Assembly: GCA_041662785.1 (NCBI GenBank)
Contig: JBAZRW010000008.1
Location: 1 to 61,411 of the forward strand
Direction of reading: 5' to 3'
Length of the DNA: 61,411 nt
Origin: Bdellovibrionales bacterium
Lineage (GTDB): Bacteria > Pseudomonadota > Alphaproteobacteria > UBA9219
Below are positions 51,479-60,820 of the stretch, piece by piece. The notes beneath the pieces were generated by a model. That model worked only from the letters and a program-made list of their open reading frames with translations. It searched no databases and was not told where the DNA came from. Position 1 is the first letter of the stretch. Every line of letters begins with the position of its first letter. The translations under genes were made by a program, and so were the position numbers.

Positions 51479-52816
51479 ATGACTCAAGACTTCAACAGCT
51501 TTGGCCTTCCGGCCAAGCTTCTTCTTGCGCTTGCGCGCATGAACTTCACGACCCCTACGCCCATTCAGGAACAAACCATTCCGCTCGCGCTTGAAGGGCG
51601 TGACGTGCTGGGTTCCGCCCAAACGGGAACGGGCAAGACGGCAGCCTTTGGCCTGCCGCTCATCGTTCATTTGATGAACAACCCCGAAGCGACGGCGCTG
51701 ATCATGCTGCCGACGCGTGAGCTTGCGACGCAGGTCGAAGCGGCCCTGTTGCCGATGATCCCCGTCCCCAACATCAAGACCGCTCTTTTGATCGGTGGCG
51801 ATTCCATGTTCAAGCAGCTTAAGCAGCTTAGCCATATGCCGCGCCTGATCGTCGGCACGCCCGGACGCATCAACGACCATCTGGAACGCAAATCGCTTAA
51901 ACTCAACCACACGGACTTCCTTGTGCTGGATGAGACGGATCGCATGCTGGACATGGGCTTTGGCATTCAGATCGATAAGATCCTGACGCATGTCTCGTCC
52001 AACCGCCAGACGCTTTTGTTCTCGGCCACGCTGCCCGCCAACATCGTCAAGCTATCGAGCAAGTATATGCGTAATCCTATGCGCGTTGCCGTAGGCTCAA
52101 CCACCACGCCCGCCGCGAATATCAAGCAGGAGTTGGTTCACACCACGGACACCGATAAGTATGGCCATCTGCTGACGCAACTGGAGCAACGCGTGGGTTC
52201 GGTCATCATCTTTGTGAAGACAAAGTACGGGACGGAAAAGCTCGCCAAGAAGCTCAACGCTTCAGAGCATAAGGCCGATTGCCTTCATGGCGATTTGCAA
52301 CAGCGTCGCAGAGATCGCGTCACGCAAAGCTTCCGTGACAAGAAGTATCGTATTCTTGTCGCCACGGATGTTGCGGCGCGAGGCCTTGACATCCCGCATA
52401 TCGAACACGTCATCAACTATGACTTGCCGCAATGCCCCGAAGATTACATCCATCGCATTGGACGCACGGCTCGTGCGGGTGCGGAAGGTTGTGCGCTTAA
52501 CCTTTTGACCCCTGCGGACGGCAGCAAGTGGCGGGCGATCCATCGTTTGATCCACGGCCATGACGATCCGTCGATCCCCACGGACGATAAGAAGCCAGCT
52601 GGTAAGAAGTTTGGCGGCGGCTATAAAGGTCGCGGCGGCAGCTTTTACAAAGGCAAGAGCGCCGAAGGCGGCTACAAGGGCAAAGAGAGCGCTGAAGGCG
52701 GCTATAAGGGCAAGAGCGGCGACTTTAAGAAGAAAGATGGCGGCAGCGCCAAGCCCGCTTGGAAAGTCAATAAGCCCCGCAACAAGGGCAACTTTAAGGC
52801 TCCTAAGGCTGCGTAA
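51479..52816 (+). CDS. DEAD-box RNA helicase with DETD motif II (RhlE-like)
   Basis: A 445-residue helicase. The Q motif region is FTTPTPIQEQTIP, motif I AQTGTGKT, Ia PTRELATQ, Ib TPGRI, motif III SAT, and motif VI HRIGRTAR. Motif II reads DETD (VLDETDRMLDMGF) instead of DEAD. The C-terminal ~80 residues are Gly/Lys/Tyr-rich with repeated GGYKGK units, likely an RNA-binding tail. RhlE-type enzymes help ribosome assembly and mRNA decay, often in the cold. The gene lies after a structured 313-bp leader region behind the cold-shock gene. Confidence 0.95.
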   Translation: MTQDFNSFGLPAKLLLALARMNFTTPTPIQEQTIPLALEGRDVLGSAQTGTGKTAAFGLPLIVHLMNNPEATALIMLPTRELATQVEAALLPMIPVPNIKTALLIGGDSMFKQLKQLSHMPRLIVGTPGRINDHLERKSLKLNHTDFLVLDETDRMLDMGFGIQIDKILTHVSSNRQTLLFSATLPANIVKLSSKYMRNPMRVAVGSTTTPAANIKQELVHTTDTDKYGHLLTQLEQRVGSVIIFVKTKYGTEKLAKKLNASEHKADCLHGDLQQRRRDRVTQSFRDKKYRILVATDVAARGLDIPHIEHVINYDLPQCPEDYIHRIGRTARAGAEGCALNLLTPADGSKWRAIHRLIHGHDDPSIPTDDKKPAGKKFGGGYKGRGGSFYKGKSAEGGYKGKESAEGGYKGKSGDFKKKDGGSAKPAWKVNKPRNKGNFKAPKAA

Positions 52817-52829
52817 GCTCTAGCATTCG

Positions 52830-53062
52830 GCATTTAGGATTCAGGATTTAGGGGGGATCGCGGCGCGGTTCCCCCTTTAGTGTTACCCCTCAGTCATCCC
52901 GCCGGAGGGCGGGATCCATCACCTATGCTTTCTACCCATGTCCCTATCCGCCGTTTCAGGAGATGGATCGCCACGTCACCTCGCTTTACGCTCGGCTCCT
53001 CGCGATGACGATAAAGGGGAAAATGGTGACGCTATCCTCCCTGAATCCTGAATCCTAAATGC
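52830..53062. repeat. 233-bp element with 19-bp perfect terminal inverted repeats
   Basis: The segment 52830-52848 (starting GCATTTAGGATTC) is the exact reverse complement of 53044-53062, and similarity runs a further ~8 bp inward. A third partial copy of the end (CTGAATCCTGAATCCTA) is at 55324-55340. Inside lies a head-to-head pair of mosaic repeat units at 52893-53009. No open frame fills it and no clear target duplication is seen. It is MITE-like. Confidence 0.65.
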
Positions 53063-53159
53063 TTCCCCCCCTTCCCCTTGCACCGCATTGACACGGTTAA
53101 GAAGCCCGCTATACTGCCAGTAATCCTTTCAGAATCACCGGCGAAGGCTTCTCCCTGCC

Positions 53160-53936
53160 ATGAAATTTCTCGCTCTTATTGGCCGTACGCTTATCCGCTT
53201 CTTTAACGCGACGGGGCATTTTGCTTGGTTTATGGCCAAGACCTTGCGCCACACGGTCACGCGTCCCTTTTACTGGGGGCAAATTGGCCGTCAGGTTGTC
53301 GATATCGGCTATTACTCGCTGCCTGTCGTGGGGCTGACGGCGCTGTTCACGGGCATGGTGCTGGCGCTGCAAAGCCACTCCGGCTTTTCGCGCTTTGATG
53401 CCGAAAGCGCCATCCCGACTGTTGTCATCCTGTCAATCACGCGAGAGCTTGGCCCCGTTATGGCGGGCCTGATGGTCGCGGGACGCATTGGCGCGGCGAT
53501 TGCCGCTGAGCTGGGCACAATGCGCGTGACCGAGCAGATTGATGCTTTAACCACGCTCTCAACAAACCCCTACAAATACCTGATCGTGCCGCGCTTTGTC
53601 GCTGCCACCCTTATGATGCCGCTGTTGGTTCTGGTGGCTGATATTATCGGCGTTTTCGGCGGTTTTTTGGTGTGCGTTTACGGGCTTCATTTCAACGCCG
53701 CCAACTATCTCAACCAAACATGGGAGTATCTGGAGTTCCGCGACGTGACCTCTGGCCTTTGGAAGGCGGCGATGTTCGGCGCGATTGTCGCGCTGATGGG
53801 ATGCTATAACGGCTTCAACTCGCAAGGCGGGGCGCAAGGCGTCGGCGCGGCGACAACGAATGCCGTCGTGTCGGCCTCGATCATGATTTTGATCACCAAC
53901 TATTTGATGACGGGGATTCTCTTTGCCACAAACTAA
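53160..53936 (+). CDS. mlaE: MlaE-family ABC transporter permease
   Basis: A 258-residue inner-membrane permease. The family segment GMVLALQSHSGFSRF and the block RELGPVMAGLMVAGRIGAAIAAELGTMRVTEQIDAL are clear. Four to five membrane helices follow (LMMPLLVLVADIIGVFGGFLVCVY, SIMILITNYLMTGILF). With an ATPase (the next gene) and an MCE protein it moves phospholipids between the membranes. The last 14 bases overlap the start of mlaF. No MlaD (MCE) gene follows. Confidence 0.95.
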   Translation: MKFLALIGRTLIRFFNATGHFAWFMAKTLRHTVTRPFYWGQIGRQVVDIGYYSLPVVGLTALFTGMVLALQSHSGFSRFDAESAIPTVVILSITRELGPVMAGLMVAGRIGAAIAAELGTMRVTEQIDALTTLSTNPYKYLIVPRFVAATLMMPLLVLVADIIGVFGGFLVCVYGLHFNAANYLNQTWEYLEFRDVTSGLWKAAMFGAIVALMGCYNGFNSQGGAQGVGAATTNAVVSASIMILITNYLMTGILFATN

Positions 53937-54711
53937 CGCCCTCACCCCGAAGATTGAGCTGCAAAACGTCACCAAATCGTTTGGCAGCAAAAAGGTTTTG
54001 CGCGGCATCGATCTTTCCATCGCGCCGCAAGAGTCTGTGGTCGTTATCGGCGGATCGGGCACGGGCAAATCCGTTTTGCTGAAATCGATCCTTAGCATTA
54101 TTCGCCCCGATAAAGGCTCGATCAAAATCGATGGGCAGGAAACCGTCGGCCTTTCCGGTGCGGCCCGCGATGAGCATCTGGCCAAGTTCGGGATGTTGTT
54201 TCAAGGCTCCGCCCTGTTTGACTCCTTGCTGGTATGGGAGAACGTCGCTTTTAAGCTGTTGCGGGCTGAACATATGCCGCGCGCGCAGGCGAAAGAACGC
54301 GCGATTGAAACGCTGGCCTCTGTAGGCCTTGCCGCCGATGTTGGTGAGTTGGAGCCTGCCGAGTTATCAGGTGGCATGCAAAAGCGCGTGGCGCTGGCGC
54401 GTGCCATCGTTGCCAACCCTGAAATCGTTTTCTTTGATGAGCCGACGACGGGCCTTGATCCCATCATGGCCGACGTGATCAATGAGCTGATCGTCAAATG
54501 TGTGCGCGAGCGCGGCATTACGGCGCTGTCCATCACGCATGATATGGCTAGTGCCCGCAAAATCGCGGATCGCATCGCGATGTTGCATGAGGGCAAGATT
54601 ATCTGGCAGGGTCATAAGTCCGAGATCGACAATTCCGGTAACGCCTATATCGAGCAGTTTATTCATGGCCGCGCCGAAGGGCCCATCAAAATGCAAGTCC
54701 GGCATATGTAA
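53923..54711 (+). CDS. mlaF: ABC transporter ATP-binding protein MlaF
   Basis: A 262-residue ATPase. Walker A is GGSGTGKSV (about 42-50), the Q loop MLFQGSALFDSLLVWENVAF is typical of the MlaF group, the signature is LSGGMQKR, Walker B VFFDEPTTGLDP and the H loop SITHDM. The start is a TTG at 53923, overlapping mlaE, with GGGGA upstream. No other start fits before the first strand KIELQNV. It energises phospholipid transport by the mlaE product. Confidence 0.95.
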   Translation: MPQTNALTPKIELQNVTKSFGSKKVLRGIDLSIAPQESVVVIGGSGTGKSVLLKSILSIIRPDKGSIKIDGQETVGLSGAARDEHLAKFGMLFQGSALFDSLLVWENVAFKLLRAEHMPRAQAKERAIETLASVGLAADVGELEPAELSGGMQKRVALARAIVANPEIVFFDEPTTGLDPIMADVINELIVKCVRERGITALSITHDMASARKIADRIAMLHEGKIIWQGHKSEIDNSGNAYIEQFIHGRAEGPIKMQVRHM

Positions 54712-54812
54712 AAGTGGAGCTATCCTGCTCGTTTTTTAGGCATTTTTGAACATGGCCACAGAGCGCGATAGGAGCCCGTGGAGTTCGGTGAAATTCGCTG
54801 GCTATATACCCA

Positions 54813-54864
54813 GCCGAGACATCGAAATAACGCACCCACGCTCATCCTAAGCGTCGTGAGAGGC
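54813..54864 (+). repeat. 52-bp conserved element, copy 2 (downstream of mlaF)
   Basis: It matches 14738-14789 (minus strand) at 48 of 52 positions and starts 102 bp after the mlaF stop in the sense direction. The four differences lie at three adjacent bases near the 5' end and one in the hairpin bulge, so the hairpin is kept. The surrounding gene-free stretch 54712-55359 otherwise holds long-arm repeats at 55070-55136 and 55187-55278, and 54900-55060, in which I see nothing. Confidence 0.7.
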
Positions 54865-55069
54865 GTTTAAAATGTGGGCTATAGCAACAGTCACTTTTCT
54901 ATTAAAACCCGACCCCAAAATTAACCCTGTTGGCCTCTGCACCTTTTGTGTGCAAGGCGTCCCTTCCAAGCCTCCGTTGGCTGGTTATGGAGGTGGGGAG
55001 TGCCGCTTGGCTGAAGGCTATCCGGTCACAGGATGAAAGTCTGATCATGTGCGCTCAGTCGCTCCCCCC

Positions 55070-55278
55070 GTCATCCCAGAAAACTTTCTCTTCGGCTCAC
55101 TCTTGTGAGACGAAAGAAAGTTGATCTGGGATCCAGCCTCTTTTTCCATCCTCACTGTCTTTGTTTATCGCTTATGGAGAGCGAGGCTGGATCCCACGTC
55201 CATTTTCTTTCGCGCAAGGGGCGCGAAGAGAAAATGCCTGCCCTGCGAAGCCTTGGCGTAGCGGGGTCTTGGGATGAC
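55070..55278. repeat. Two long-arm palindromic repeat units (head-to-head)
   Basis: GTCATCCCAGAAAACTTTC ... GATCTGGGATCCAG (55070-55136) is homologous to 280-345. The second unit, CTGGATCCCACGTCC ... CTTGGGATGAC (55187-55278), has different inner arms (CATTTTCTTTCGCGC/GCGCGAAGAGAAAATG). Both keep the GTCAT and ATCCAG ends. Confidence 0.75.
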
Positions 55279-55359
55279 GAGATTGGTGTGAGGGATGACG
55301 AATAGGGAAAGGCCGTGCCGCTTTCTGAATCCTGAATCCTAACTATAGCGATGAACGAG

Positions 55360-56505
55360 CTACACGCCGAACATATCCTTGACCTTGGCAAAGAAGCTTT
55401 CGCTTTCGGGGTGAGTCTTGCTGTTTTCGGATTCGATAGCGAATTCTTCCAGCAATTCCTTTTGCCGTTTGTTGAGATGCGCGGGCGTTTCCACCATCAG
55501 CTCGACATACAAATCGCCGCGTGAGGAAGAACGCAGGATGCTCATCCCCTTGCTACGCAGGCGAACCTGATGGCCTGTTTGCGTGCCCGCCTTAACCTCG
55601 ACGTCAGCCTTCGTCCCATCGATCACGGGAACAGCAACCGAGCCGCCGAGCGCCGCCATCGTCATCGGAATGGGGACGCGCACATGAAGGTTCGCGCTAT
55701 CGCGCTGATAAAGCGGATGTCCCGCGACGCTAAGGATGACATACAAATCACCAGCATGGCCGCCATGAGCGCCCGCCTCGCCCTCACCCGACAAACGAAC
55801 GCGCGTGCCGCTTTCAACGCCCGCCGGTATCGTCACCGCCAGCGTGCGCTCCTTGCGCAGGCGGCCTGTGCCATGACAATTCCGGCAAGGATCCTTAATC
55901 ACGCGCCCCGCGCCCTGACACGTCGGGCAGGTGCGTTGGATCGTGAAGAAACCCTGTTGCATCCGTACCTGTCCGTGCCCTTCGCAGGTCGAACAAGTCA
56001 CGGGCGAAGAGCCTGCCGCCGCGCCGCTGCCGCTGCATGTCTCGCAGGTCACCAGCGAGGCGACCTTGATATTTTTCTCGCAGCCCTTAAAGGACTCTTC
56101 CAGCGTGATGGTCATGTCATAGCGCAGATCCGCGCCGCGCTGGCCCATCGTCTGGCTCTCGCCGCGCCGACGCGCGCCGCCACCGCCCAAAATCTCGCCG
56201 AACATTTCCTCAAAAATGTCGCCAAAGCCGCCTGCGAAGTCAAAGCCGCCGCCACCGAACCCGCCGCCCATGCCACCTTGCTCAAACGCGGCGTGGCCAT
56301 AGCGATCATAGGCTGCGCGTTTTTGCTCATCGCGCAGCACGTCATAGGCTTCGTTAATTTCCTTAAACTTGTGCTCGGCCTCTTTGTCGCCGTGATTTTT
56401 GTCAGGGTGATACTTCATCGCCATCTTGCGATAGGCTTTTTTCAAATCATCCGCCGACGCATCGCGTGAGGATCCCAACAAGTCGTAGTAATCGGATTTA
56501 GACAT
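55360..56505 (-). CDS. dnaJ: Chaperone DnaJ
   Basis: A 381-residue type I J-protein. The J domain (1-~70) contains HPD in KYHPDKNHGD. A Gly/Phe-rich region follows (about 75-105), then the zinc region with four CxxCxGxG-type repeats (CETCSGSG, CSTCEGHG, CPTCQGAG, CRNCHGTG). The C-terminal substrate-binding domains begin AVTIPAGVESGTRVRLSGEGEAG. It delivers unfolded protein to DnaK and triggers its ATPase. It lies 149 bp downstream of dnaK on the same strand, the usual order. Confidence 0.98.
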   Translation of the reverse strand: MSKSDYYDLLGSSRDASADDLKKAYRKMAMKYHPDKNHGDKEAEHKFKEINEAYDVLRDEQKRAAYDRYGHAAFEQGGMGGGFGGGGFDFAGGFGDIFEEMFGEILGGGGARRRGESQTMGQRGADLRYDMTITLEESFKGCEKNIKVASLVTCETCSGSGAAAGSSPVTCSTCEGHGQVRMQQGFFTIQRTCPTCQGAGRVIKDPCRNCHGTGRLRKERTLAVTIPAGVESGTRVRLSGEGEAGAHGGHAGDLYVILSVAGHPLYQRDSANLHVRVPIPMTMAALGGSVAVPVIDGTKADVEVKAGTQTGHQVRLRSKGMSILRSSSRGDLYVELMVETPAHLNKRQKELLEEFAIESENSKTHPESESFFAKVKDMFGV

Positions 56506-56654
56506 TAGATAGTCTTTCTCTTCGCAAAAATATCGGGAACCAAAGCTTCAACCGCCAACCAATGAGCCTAGTTTGGCTTGATCACTGAATGCGTCTGTGG
56601 CGCCACAAGGGCGCCACGACGATCATAGAAAAGGGTTTCGGTTTGTCTCACAAC

Positions 56655-58562
56655 TTACTTCTCGTCCTTCACCTCCGTGAAGTCCGCATCAACGACGCCT
56701 TCGCCCGATGGCGCTTCGGCTTGCGCTTCGTTGCCTGCTGGTGCGGCGGACGCTTCTTGCTGCGCCTTGTACATCGCCTCGCCGATCTTCATGGCGGCTT
56801 GCGTCAGAGCATCGGTTTTGGCTTTGATCGAAGCCGCGTCCCCGCTGTCAAGGACGGCCTTCAAATCCGCAATGGCGGACTCGACGGCGCTCTTGTCGCC
56901 CGCCGCAACCTTGTCGCCCACTTCCGTCAGCGACTTTTCGGTCGAGTGGATGAGCGCGTCCGCATGGTTGCGAGCGTCCACGGCCTCACGGCGCTTTTTG
57001 TCGTCCGCCGCATTGGCTTCCGCTTCATGCACCATCTTTTGGATGTCGGCATCCGACAAACCGCCCGAGGCTTGGATCTTGATCTGTTGTTCCTTGTTCG
57101 TCGCCTTATCCTTGGCCGTGACATGCACAATGCCGTTGGCGTCGATGTCGAACGTCACTTCAATCTGTGGCACGCCACGCGGCGCGGGCGGAATGCCCAT
57201 CAAGTCAAACTGGCCCAGCATCTTGTTATCGGCAGCCATCTCGCGCTCGCCTTGGAACACGCGGATCGTCACGGCGTTCTGACTATCCTCGGCGGTTGAG
57301 AAGACTTGGCTCTTCTTGGTCGGGATTGTCGTGTTGCGTTCAATCAGGCGCGTGAACACGCCGCCCAGCGTTTCAATGCCCAGCGAAAGCGGAGTCACGT
57401 CAAGAAGCAAAACGTCCTTCACATCGCCCTTCAAAACGCCGCCCTGAATGGCTGCACCAATCGCGACGACTTCATCAGGGTTCACGCCGCGATGCGGCTC
57501 ACGCTCAAAGAACTTTTTGACGGTTTCGATGATCTTGGGCATGCGCGTCATGCCGCCGACAAGAATGACCTCGTCGATTTCAGAGGCCTTAAGCCCCGCA
57601 TCGGCCAGCGCCTTGCGGCAGGGTTCTACGGTGCGTTGCACTAGCTCATCCACCAAAGACTCAAGCTTGGCGCGGGTTAGCTTAACGGACAAATGCTTGG
57701 GGCCAGCCTGATCCGCCGTGATGAACGGCAGGTTGACTTCGGTTTGCACAGAAGAAGAAAGCTCAATCTTCGCTTTTTCAGCCGCTTCCTTCAGGCGTTG
57801 CAAGGCAAGGCGATCCTTACGCAGATCGATGCCCTGCTCGTTTTTAAACTCATCACATAGGAAATCCATGATGCGGGCGTCAAAATCTTCGCCGCCAAGG
57901 AACGTGTCGCCGTTCGTGGATTTGACTTCGAACACGCCATCGCCGATTTCCAAAACGGAGACGTCGAACGTGCCGCCGCCAAGGTCATAGATGGCCACAG
58001 TGCCTGTCTTCTTTTTCTCAAGGCCATAGGCCAGCGCGGCAGCGGTGGGTTCGTTGATGATGCGAAGGACTTCAAGCCCCGCGATCTTGCCCGCGTCCTT
58101 GGTCGCTTGGCGTTGACTGTCGTTAAAATAGGCTGGAACGGTGATGACGGCCTGCGTCACCTTTTCGCCCAGATAGGCTTCCGCCGTTTCCTTCATCTTA
58201 ATCAGAATAAAGGCTGAAATTTCGCTGGGGCTATAGCTCTTGCCCGTGCATTCCACCCATGCGTCGCCATTGCCATTCTTGACAATCTTATAGGGGACGA
58301 GGTTGATATCTTTTTGTACCATCGGATCGTTGAAGGCGCGGCCAATCAGGCGCTTGATGGCAAAGAGCGTGTTTTCGGGGTTCGTGACCGCTTGGCGCTT
58401 GGCGCTTTGGCCAACAAGACGCTCACCGCTGGATGAAAAAGCCACGATCGAGGGAGTCGTGTTCGCGCCCTCCACGTTAGGGATAACTTTGGCGGTTCCG
58501 CCCTCCATCACCGAGACGCAGGAATTGGTTGTACCAAGGTCAATGCCGATCACTTTTGCCAT
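56655..58562 (-). CDS. dnaK: Chaperone DnaK (Hsp70)
   Basis: A 635-residue Hsp70. The N-terminal ATPase domain opens IGIDLGTTNSCVSVMEG and contains AVITVPAYFNDSQRQATKDAG and the phosphate loop IYDLGGGTFDVSVLEI. The linker is DVLLLDVTPLSLGIETLGG and leads to the substrate-binding domain. The C-terminal helical lid ends in an acidic tail GVVDADFTEVKDEK. It folds and protects proteins together with DnaJ and GrpE. The length and all motifs are standard. Confidence 0.99.
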   Translation of the reverse strand: MAKVIGIDLGTTNSCVSVMEGGTAKVIPNVEGANTTPSIVAFSSSGERLVGQSAKRQAVTNPENTLFAIKRLIGRAFNDPMVQKDINLVPYKIVKNGNGDAWVECTGKSYSPSEISAFILIKMKETAEAYLGEKVTQAVITVPAYFNDSQRQATKDAGKIAGLEVLRIINEPTAAALAYGLEKKKTGTVAIYDLGGGTFDVSVLEIGDGVFEVKSTNGDTFLGGEDFDARIMDFLCDEFKNEQGIDLRKDRLALQRLKEAAEKAKIELSSSVQTEVNLPFITADQAGPKHLSVKLTRAKLESLVDELVQRTVEPCRKALADAGLKASEIDEVILVGGMTRMPKIIETVKKFFEREPHRGVNPDEVVAIGAAIQGGVLKGDVKDVLLLDVTPLSLGIETLGGVFTRLIERNTTIPTKKSQVFSTAEDSQNAVTIRVFQGEREMAADNKMLGQFDLMGIPPAPRGVPQIEVTFDIDANGIVHVTAKDKATNKEQQIKIQASGGLSDADIQKMVHEAEANAADDKKRREAVDARNHADALIHSTEKSLTEVGDKVAAGDKSAVESAIADLKAVLDSGDAASIKAKTDALTQAAMKIGEAMYKAQQEASAAPAGNEAQAEAPSGEGVVDADFTEVKDEK

Positions 58563-58630
58563 TTCATAACTTCCTTTATGGTCAAGATGTTAGGGGGCAC
58601 TTCTTTGCCGCCCCCCAAAGCCTCAAGAGA

Positions 58631-58658
58631 TATATAGGCACTCTTTTGCGCGATGCAA
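58631..58658 (-). promoter_or_regulatory. Probable dnaK promoter
   Basis: On the minus strand TTGCAT (58653-58658) and TATATA (58631-58636) are separated by 16 bp, about 70 bp ahead of dnaK. The -10 box extends as CCTATATAT, like heat-shock sigma-32 promoters of alphaproteobacteria, but the -35 CTTGAA is not exact. Either a housekeeping or RpoH promoter is possible. Confidence 0.4.
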
Positions 58659-58810
58659 TGGGTGCAGCCTCTTTTTTTATCCCCAGCTATTTTTGGTGAG
58701 GATTAACCTTACCTGCCGCAGCGCAGCAAAGAAAGTGTTTGAAAATCTTTTTTGAAAAGACAATGGTAGCGCCCATCAAACACTCCCTTCAAAAAGGAAA
58801 TAGAATCATA

Positions 58811-60259
58811 ATGACGTATACTTCTCGCAAAGCGCTCCTTCAGGCCCCCTTCCGCAAAGAGAAGGATCTTCTTGGCCTTGACGATGTTCCGGCGCAGGCC
58901 TTATTCGGTATCCATACCGTCCGCGCTATCGAGAATTTTCCTGTTGCTAACCGTGACGTTCACCCTGCCCTTATTCATGCCTTTGGCGATGTCAAAGGCG
59001 CGTGCGCTAAAACAAGCCGTGCCCTAGGTTTTTGGGCCAAAGACGAAGTCAAATTCAACGCGATCATGACCGCGTGCAAAGAAATGGCCGATGGCCTTTT
59101 GGATTCCCATGTTGTTGTCGATGCCTTGCAAGGCGGCGCGGGAACCAGCACCAACATGAATGTCAACGAAGTTCTAGCCAACCGTGCAATCCAGATTCTG
59201 GGTGGCACGCTGGGCGACTATATCAAGGTTCATCCACTGGATGACATCAACCTGCATCAATCGACCAATGACGCTTATCCCACCGCTTTGAAGCTGGCGA
59301 TTATCGTGCAGATCAAAGCTTTGAAGGCGAGCCTGTCGGCGCTGATCAAAGCCTTCCGCGATAAGGAATTGGCATTCTCTGACGTTGTGAAGATTGGCCG
59401 CACGCAGCTGCAAGATGCCGTTTTGACGACATTGGGCCGTGAAATGGGCGCGTATGCCGAAGCCCTGTCCCGTGACCAAGGACGCCTTGACCGCGCGATT
59501 GAGGCGATGCTGGTCGTCAACCTTGGTGGTACGGCGATTGGTACGGGTATGGCCGCGCCGGAAGCCTATATCGAAACGGTTGCCAAGACCTTAGAGGGCA
59601 TGACGGGCTATCCCTTTGTCCGCGCCTCTAACTTGATCGACAACACGCAAAACGCCGACGCTTTTGTTGAGGTTTCGGGTCTTATGAAATCCTGCGCCGC
59701 GACGCTGATCAAGATCGCGACGGATTTGCGCCTGATGTCCTCTGGCCCCGATGGAGGCCTTGGCGAGATCGCTCTGCCCGCACGTCAGGCGGGATCGTCG
59801 ATTATGCCCGGTAAGGTCAACCCTGTTATTCCCGAAACGGTGACGCAGGTCGCCTTGCGCGTGATCGGTTATGACAACCAAGTCACCTTGGCTGCCGCGA
59901 TGGGCAACCTAGAGTTAAACGCCTTCCTGCCACTGGTCGCCGACTCGCTTTTGGACGGCATTGACATCATGGCGAACGCCATGATGACCTTCCGCGTCAA
60001 ATGTATCGAAGGGATCACCGCCAACAAGAATCGCTGCCATGCGAATGTCGAAGGATCGACGGCCATTCTGACCGCTTTGGTTCCCATGATTGGTTACAGC
60101 CAATCCGTCAAAATTCTTCACGATGCGCAAGAACAAGGCAAATCGGTGCGAGATGTTGTTATTGATGCGGGGCACATGAAGGTGGAGGAGTTCGATGCGA
60201 TGCTTTCGCCAGAATCCGTCAATCGCCTTGGTTCTCCTTTGTATATCAATCAGGACTAA
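58811..60259 (+). CDS. aspA: Aspartate ammonia-lyase AspA
   Basis: A 482-residue fumarase/aspartase-superfamily lyase. The N-terminal EKDLLGLDDVPAQALFGIHTVRAIENFPVA is more aspartase- than fumarase-like. GGAGTSTNMNVNEV, HPLDDINLHQSTND and the mobile loop GSSIMPGKVNP with its catalytic Ser are intact. It converts aspartate to fumarate and ammonia. The ATG at 58811 follows AAAGGA at a rather wide spacing (~12 nt). In-frame starts up to 24 codons earlier cannot be excluded. It is divergent from dnaK. Confidence 0.92.
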   Translation: MTYTSRKALLQAPFRKEKDLLGLDDVPAQALFGIHTVRAIENFPVANRDVHPALIHAFGDVKGACAKTSRALGFWAKDEVKFNAIMTACKEMADGLLDSHVVVDALQGGAGTSTNMNVNEVLANRAIQILGGTLGDYIKVHPLDDINLHQSTNDAYPTALKLAIIVQIKALKASLSALIKAFRDKELAFSDVVKIGRTQLQDAVLTTLGREMGAYAEALSRDQGRLDRAIEAMLVVNLGGTAIGTGMAAPEAYIETVAKTLEGMTGYPFVRASNLIDNTQNADAFVEVSGLMKSCAATLIKIATDLRLMSSGPDGGLGEIALPARQAGSSIMPGKVNPVIPETVTQVALRVIGYDNQVTLAAAMGNLELNAFLPLVADSLLDGIDIMANAMMTFRVKCIEGITANKNRCHANVEGSTAILTALVPMIGYSQSVKILHDAQEQGKSVRDVVIDAGHMKVEEFDAMLSPESVNRLGSPLYINQD

Positions 60260-60334
60260 ACCCTAGGTTGTTGACTCTTTCTTAAGGCTCACCTGCTACA
60301 ATAGCTTAGTTTTGTTTTTACACGTCAAGGCGTT

Positions 60335-60820
60335 ATGGGCAATAAGTTATCACCGCAGATGTTTTTGGAGAAGATTCCGGCGCTCGCAGCGCATTTCCGG
60401 ATTGCCATTAATATGCGCAAATCGAGGGAAAAGCTGCGGATTCTGGTGGTTGAGGATCAGCTTTTCTCGCGCAAGATTCTGGAAGAGCTTCTCCACCATG
60501 CCTATTTTGTCGACACGGCGGCCACCTCACAAGAGGGTATGCGCCTTTACCTAGAACAAGCGCCTGATATTGTCCTTTTGGATATCGAGCTTGCGGATGA
60601 AAGCGGACATACGCTTGCACACTTTATCAAAGGGATTGACCCTGCGGCATTCGTCGTTATGGTAACGGGCAATAACTCTTCTGAGGATGTTAATCAGGCT
60701 GTCAGCAATAAGGTCGATGGCTTCATTGTTAAGCCGTATAACAAATCGAAGATATTCGATTGCTTGGAAAAATTCTTGACGCTTCATCCGGATCGCCGAC
60801 CACAGGAGAAGAAACCATGA
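60335..60820 (+). CDS. Single-domain response regulator
   Basis: A 161-residue protein with a CheY-like receiver at about 35-155 after a ~34-residue basic N-terminal extension. The acidic pair lies in ILVVEDQLFSRKIL, the phospho-acceptor Asp is in IVLLDIELADESGH, Thr in VMVTGNNS and Lys in GFIVKPYNKSKI. No output domain is present, so it is likely a phosphorelay intermediate. Its stop overlaps the start of the Hpt gene (ATGA), which strongly suggests that the two act together. No kinase is in view. Confidence 0.9.
   Translation: MGNKLSPQMFLEKIPALAAHFRIAINMRKSREKLRILVVEDQLFSRKILEELLHHAYFVDTAATSQEGMRLYLEQAPDIVLLDIELADESGHTLAHFIKGIDPAAFVVMVTGNNSSEDVNQAVSNKVDGFIVKPYNKSKIFDCLEKFLTLHPDRRPQEKKP

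Noticed and set aside
54960..55060. Possible RNase P or other housekeeping RNA in the mlaF-dnaJ gap
   Set aside because: A GGATGAAAGTCTG stretch recalls the RNase P core only loosely; the conserved GAGGAAAGTCC block and pairing partners are missing.
55570..56469. 299-codon plus-strand frame opposite dnaJ
   Set aside because: Antisense shadow of dnaJ, caused by GC-rich codons; Ala/Arg-rich without domain features.
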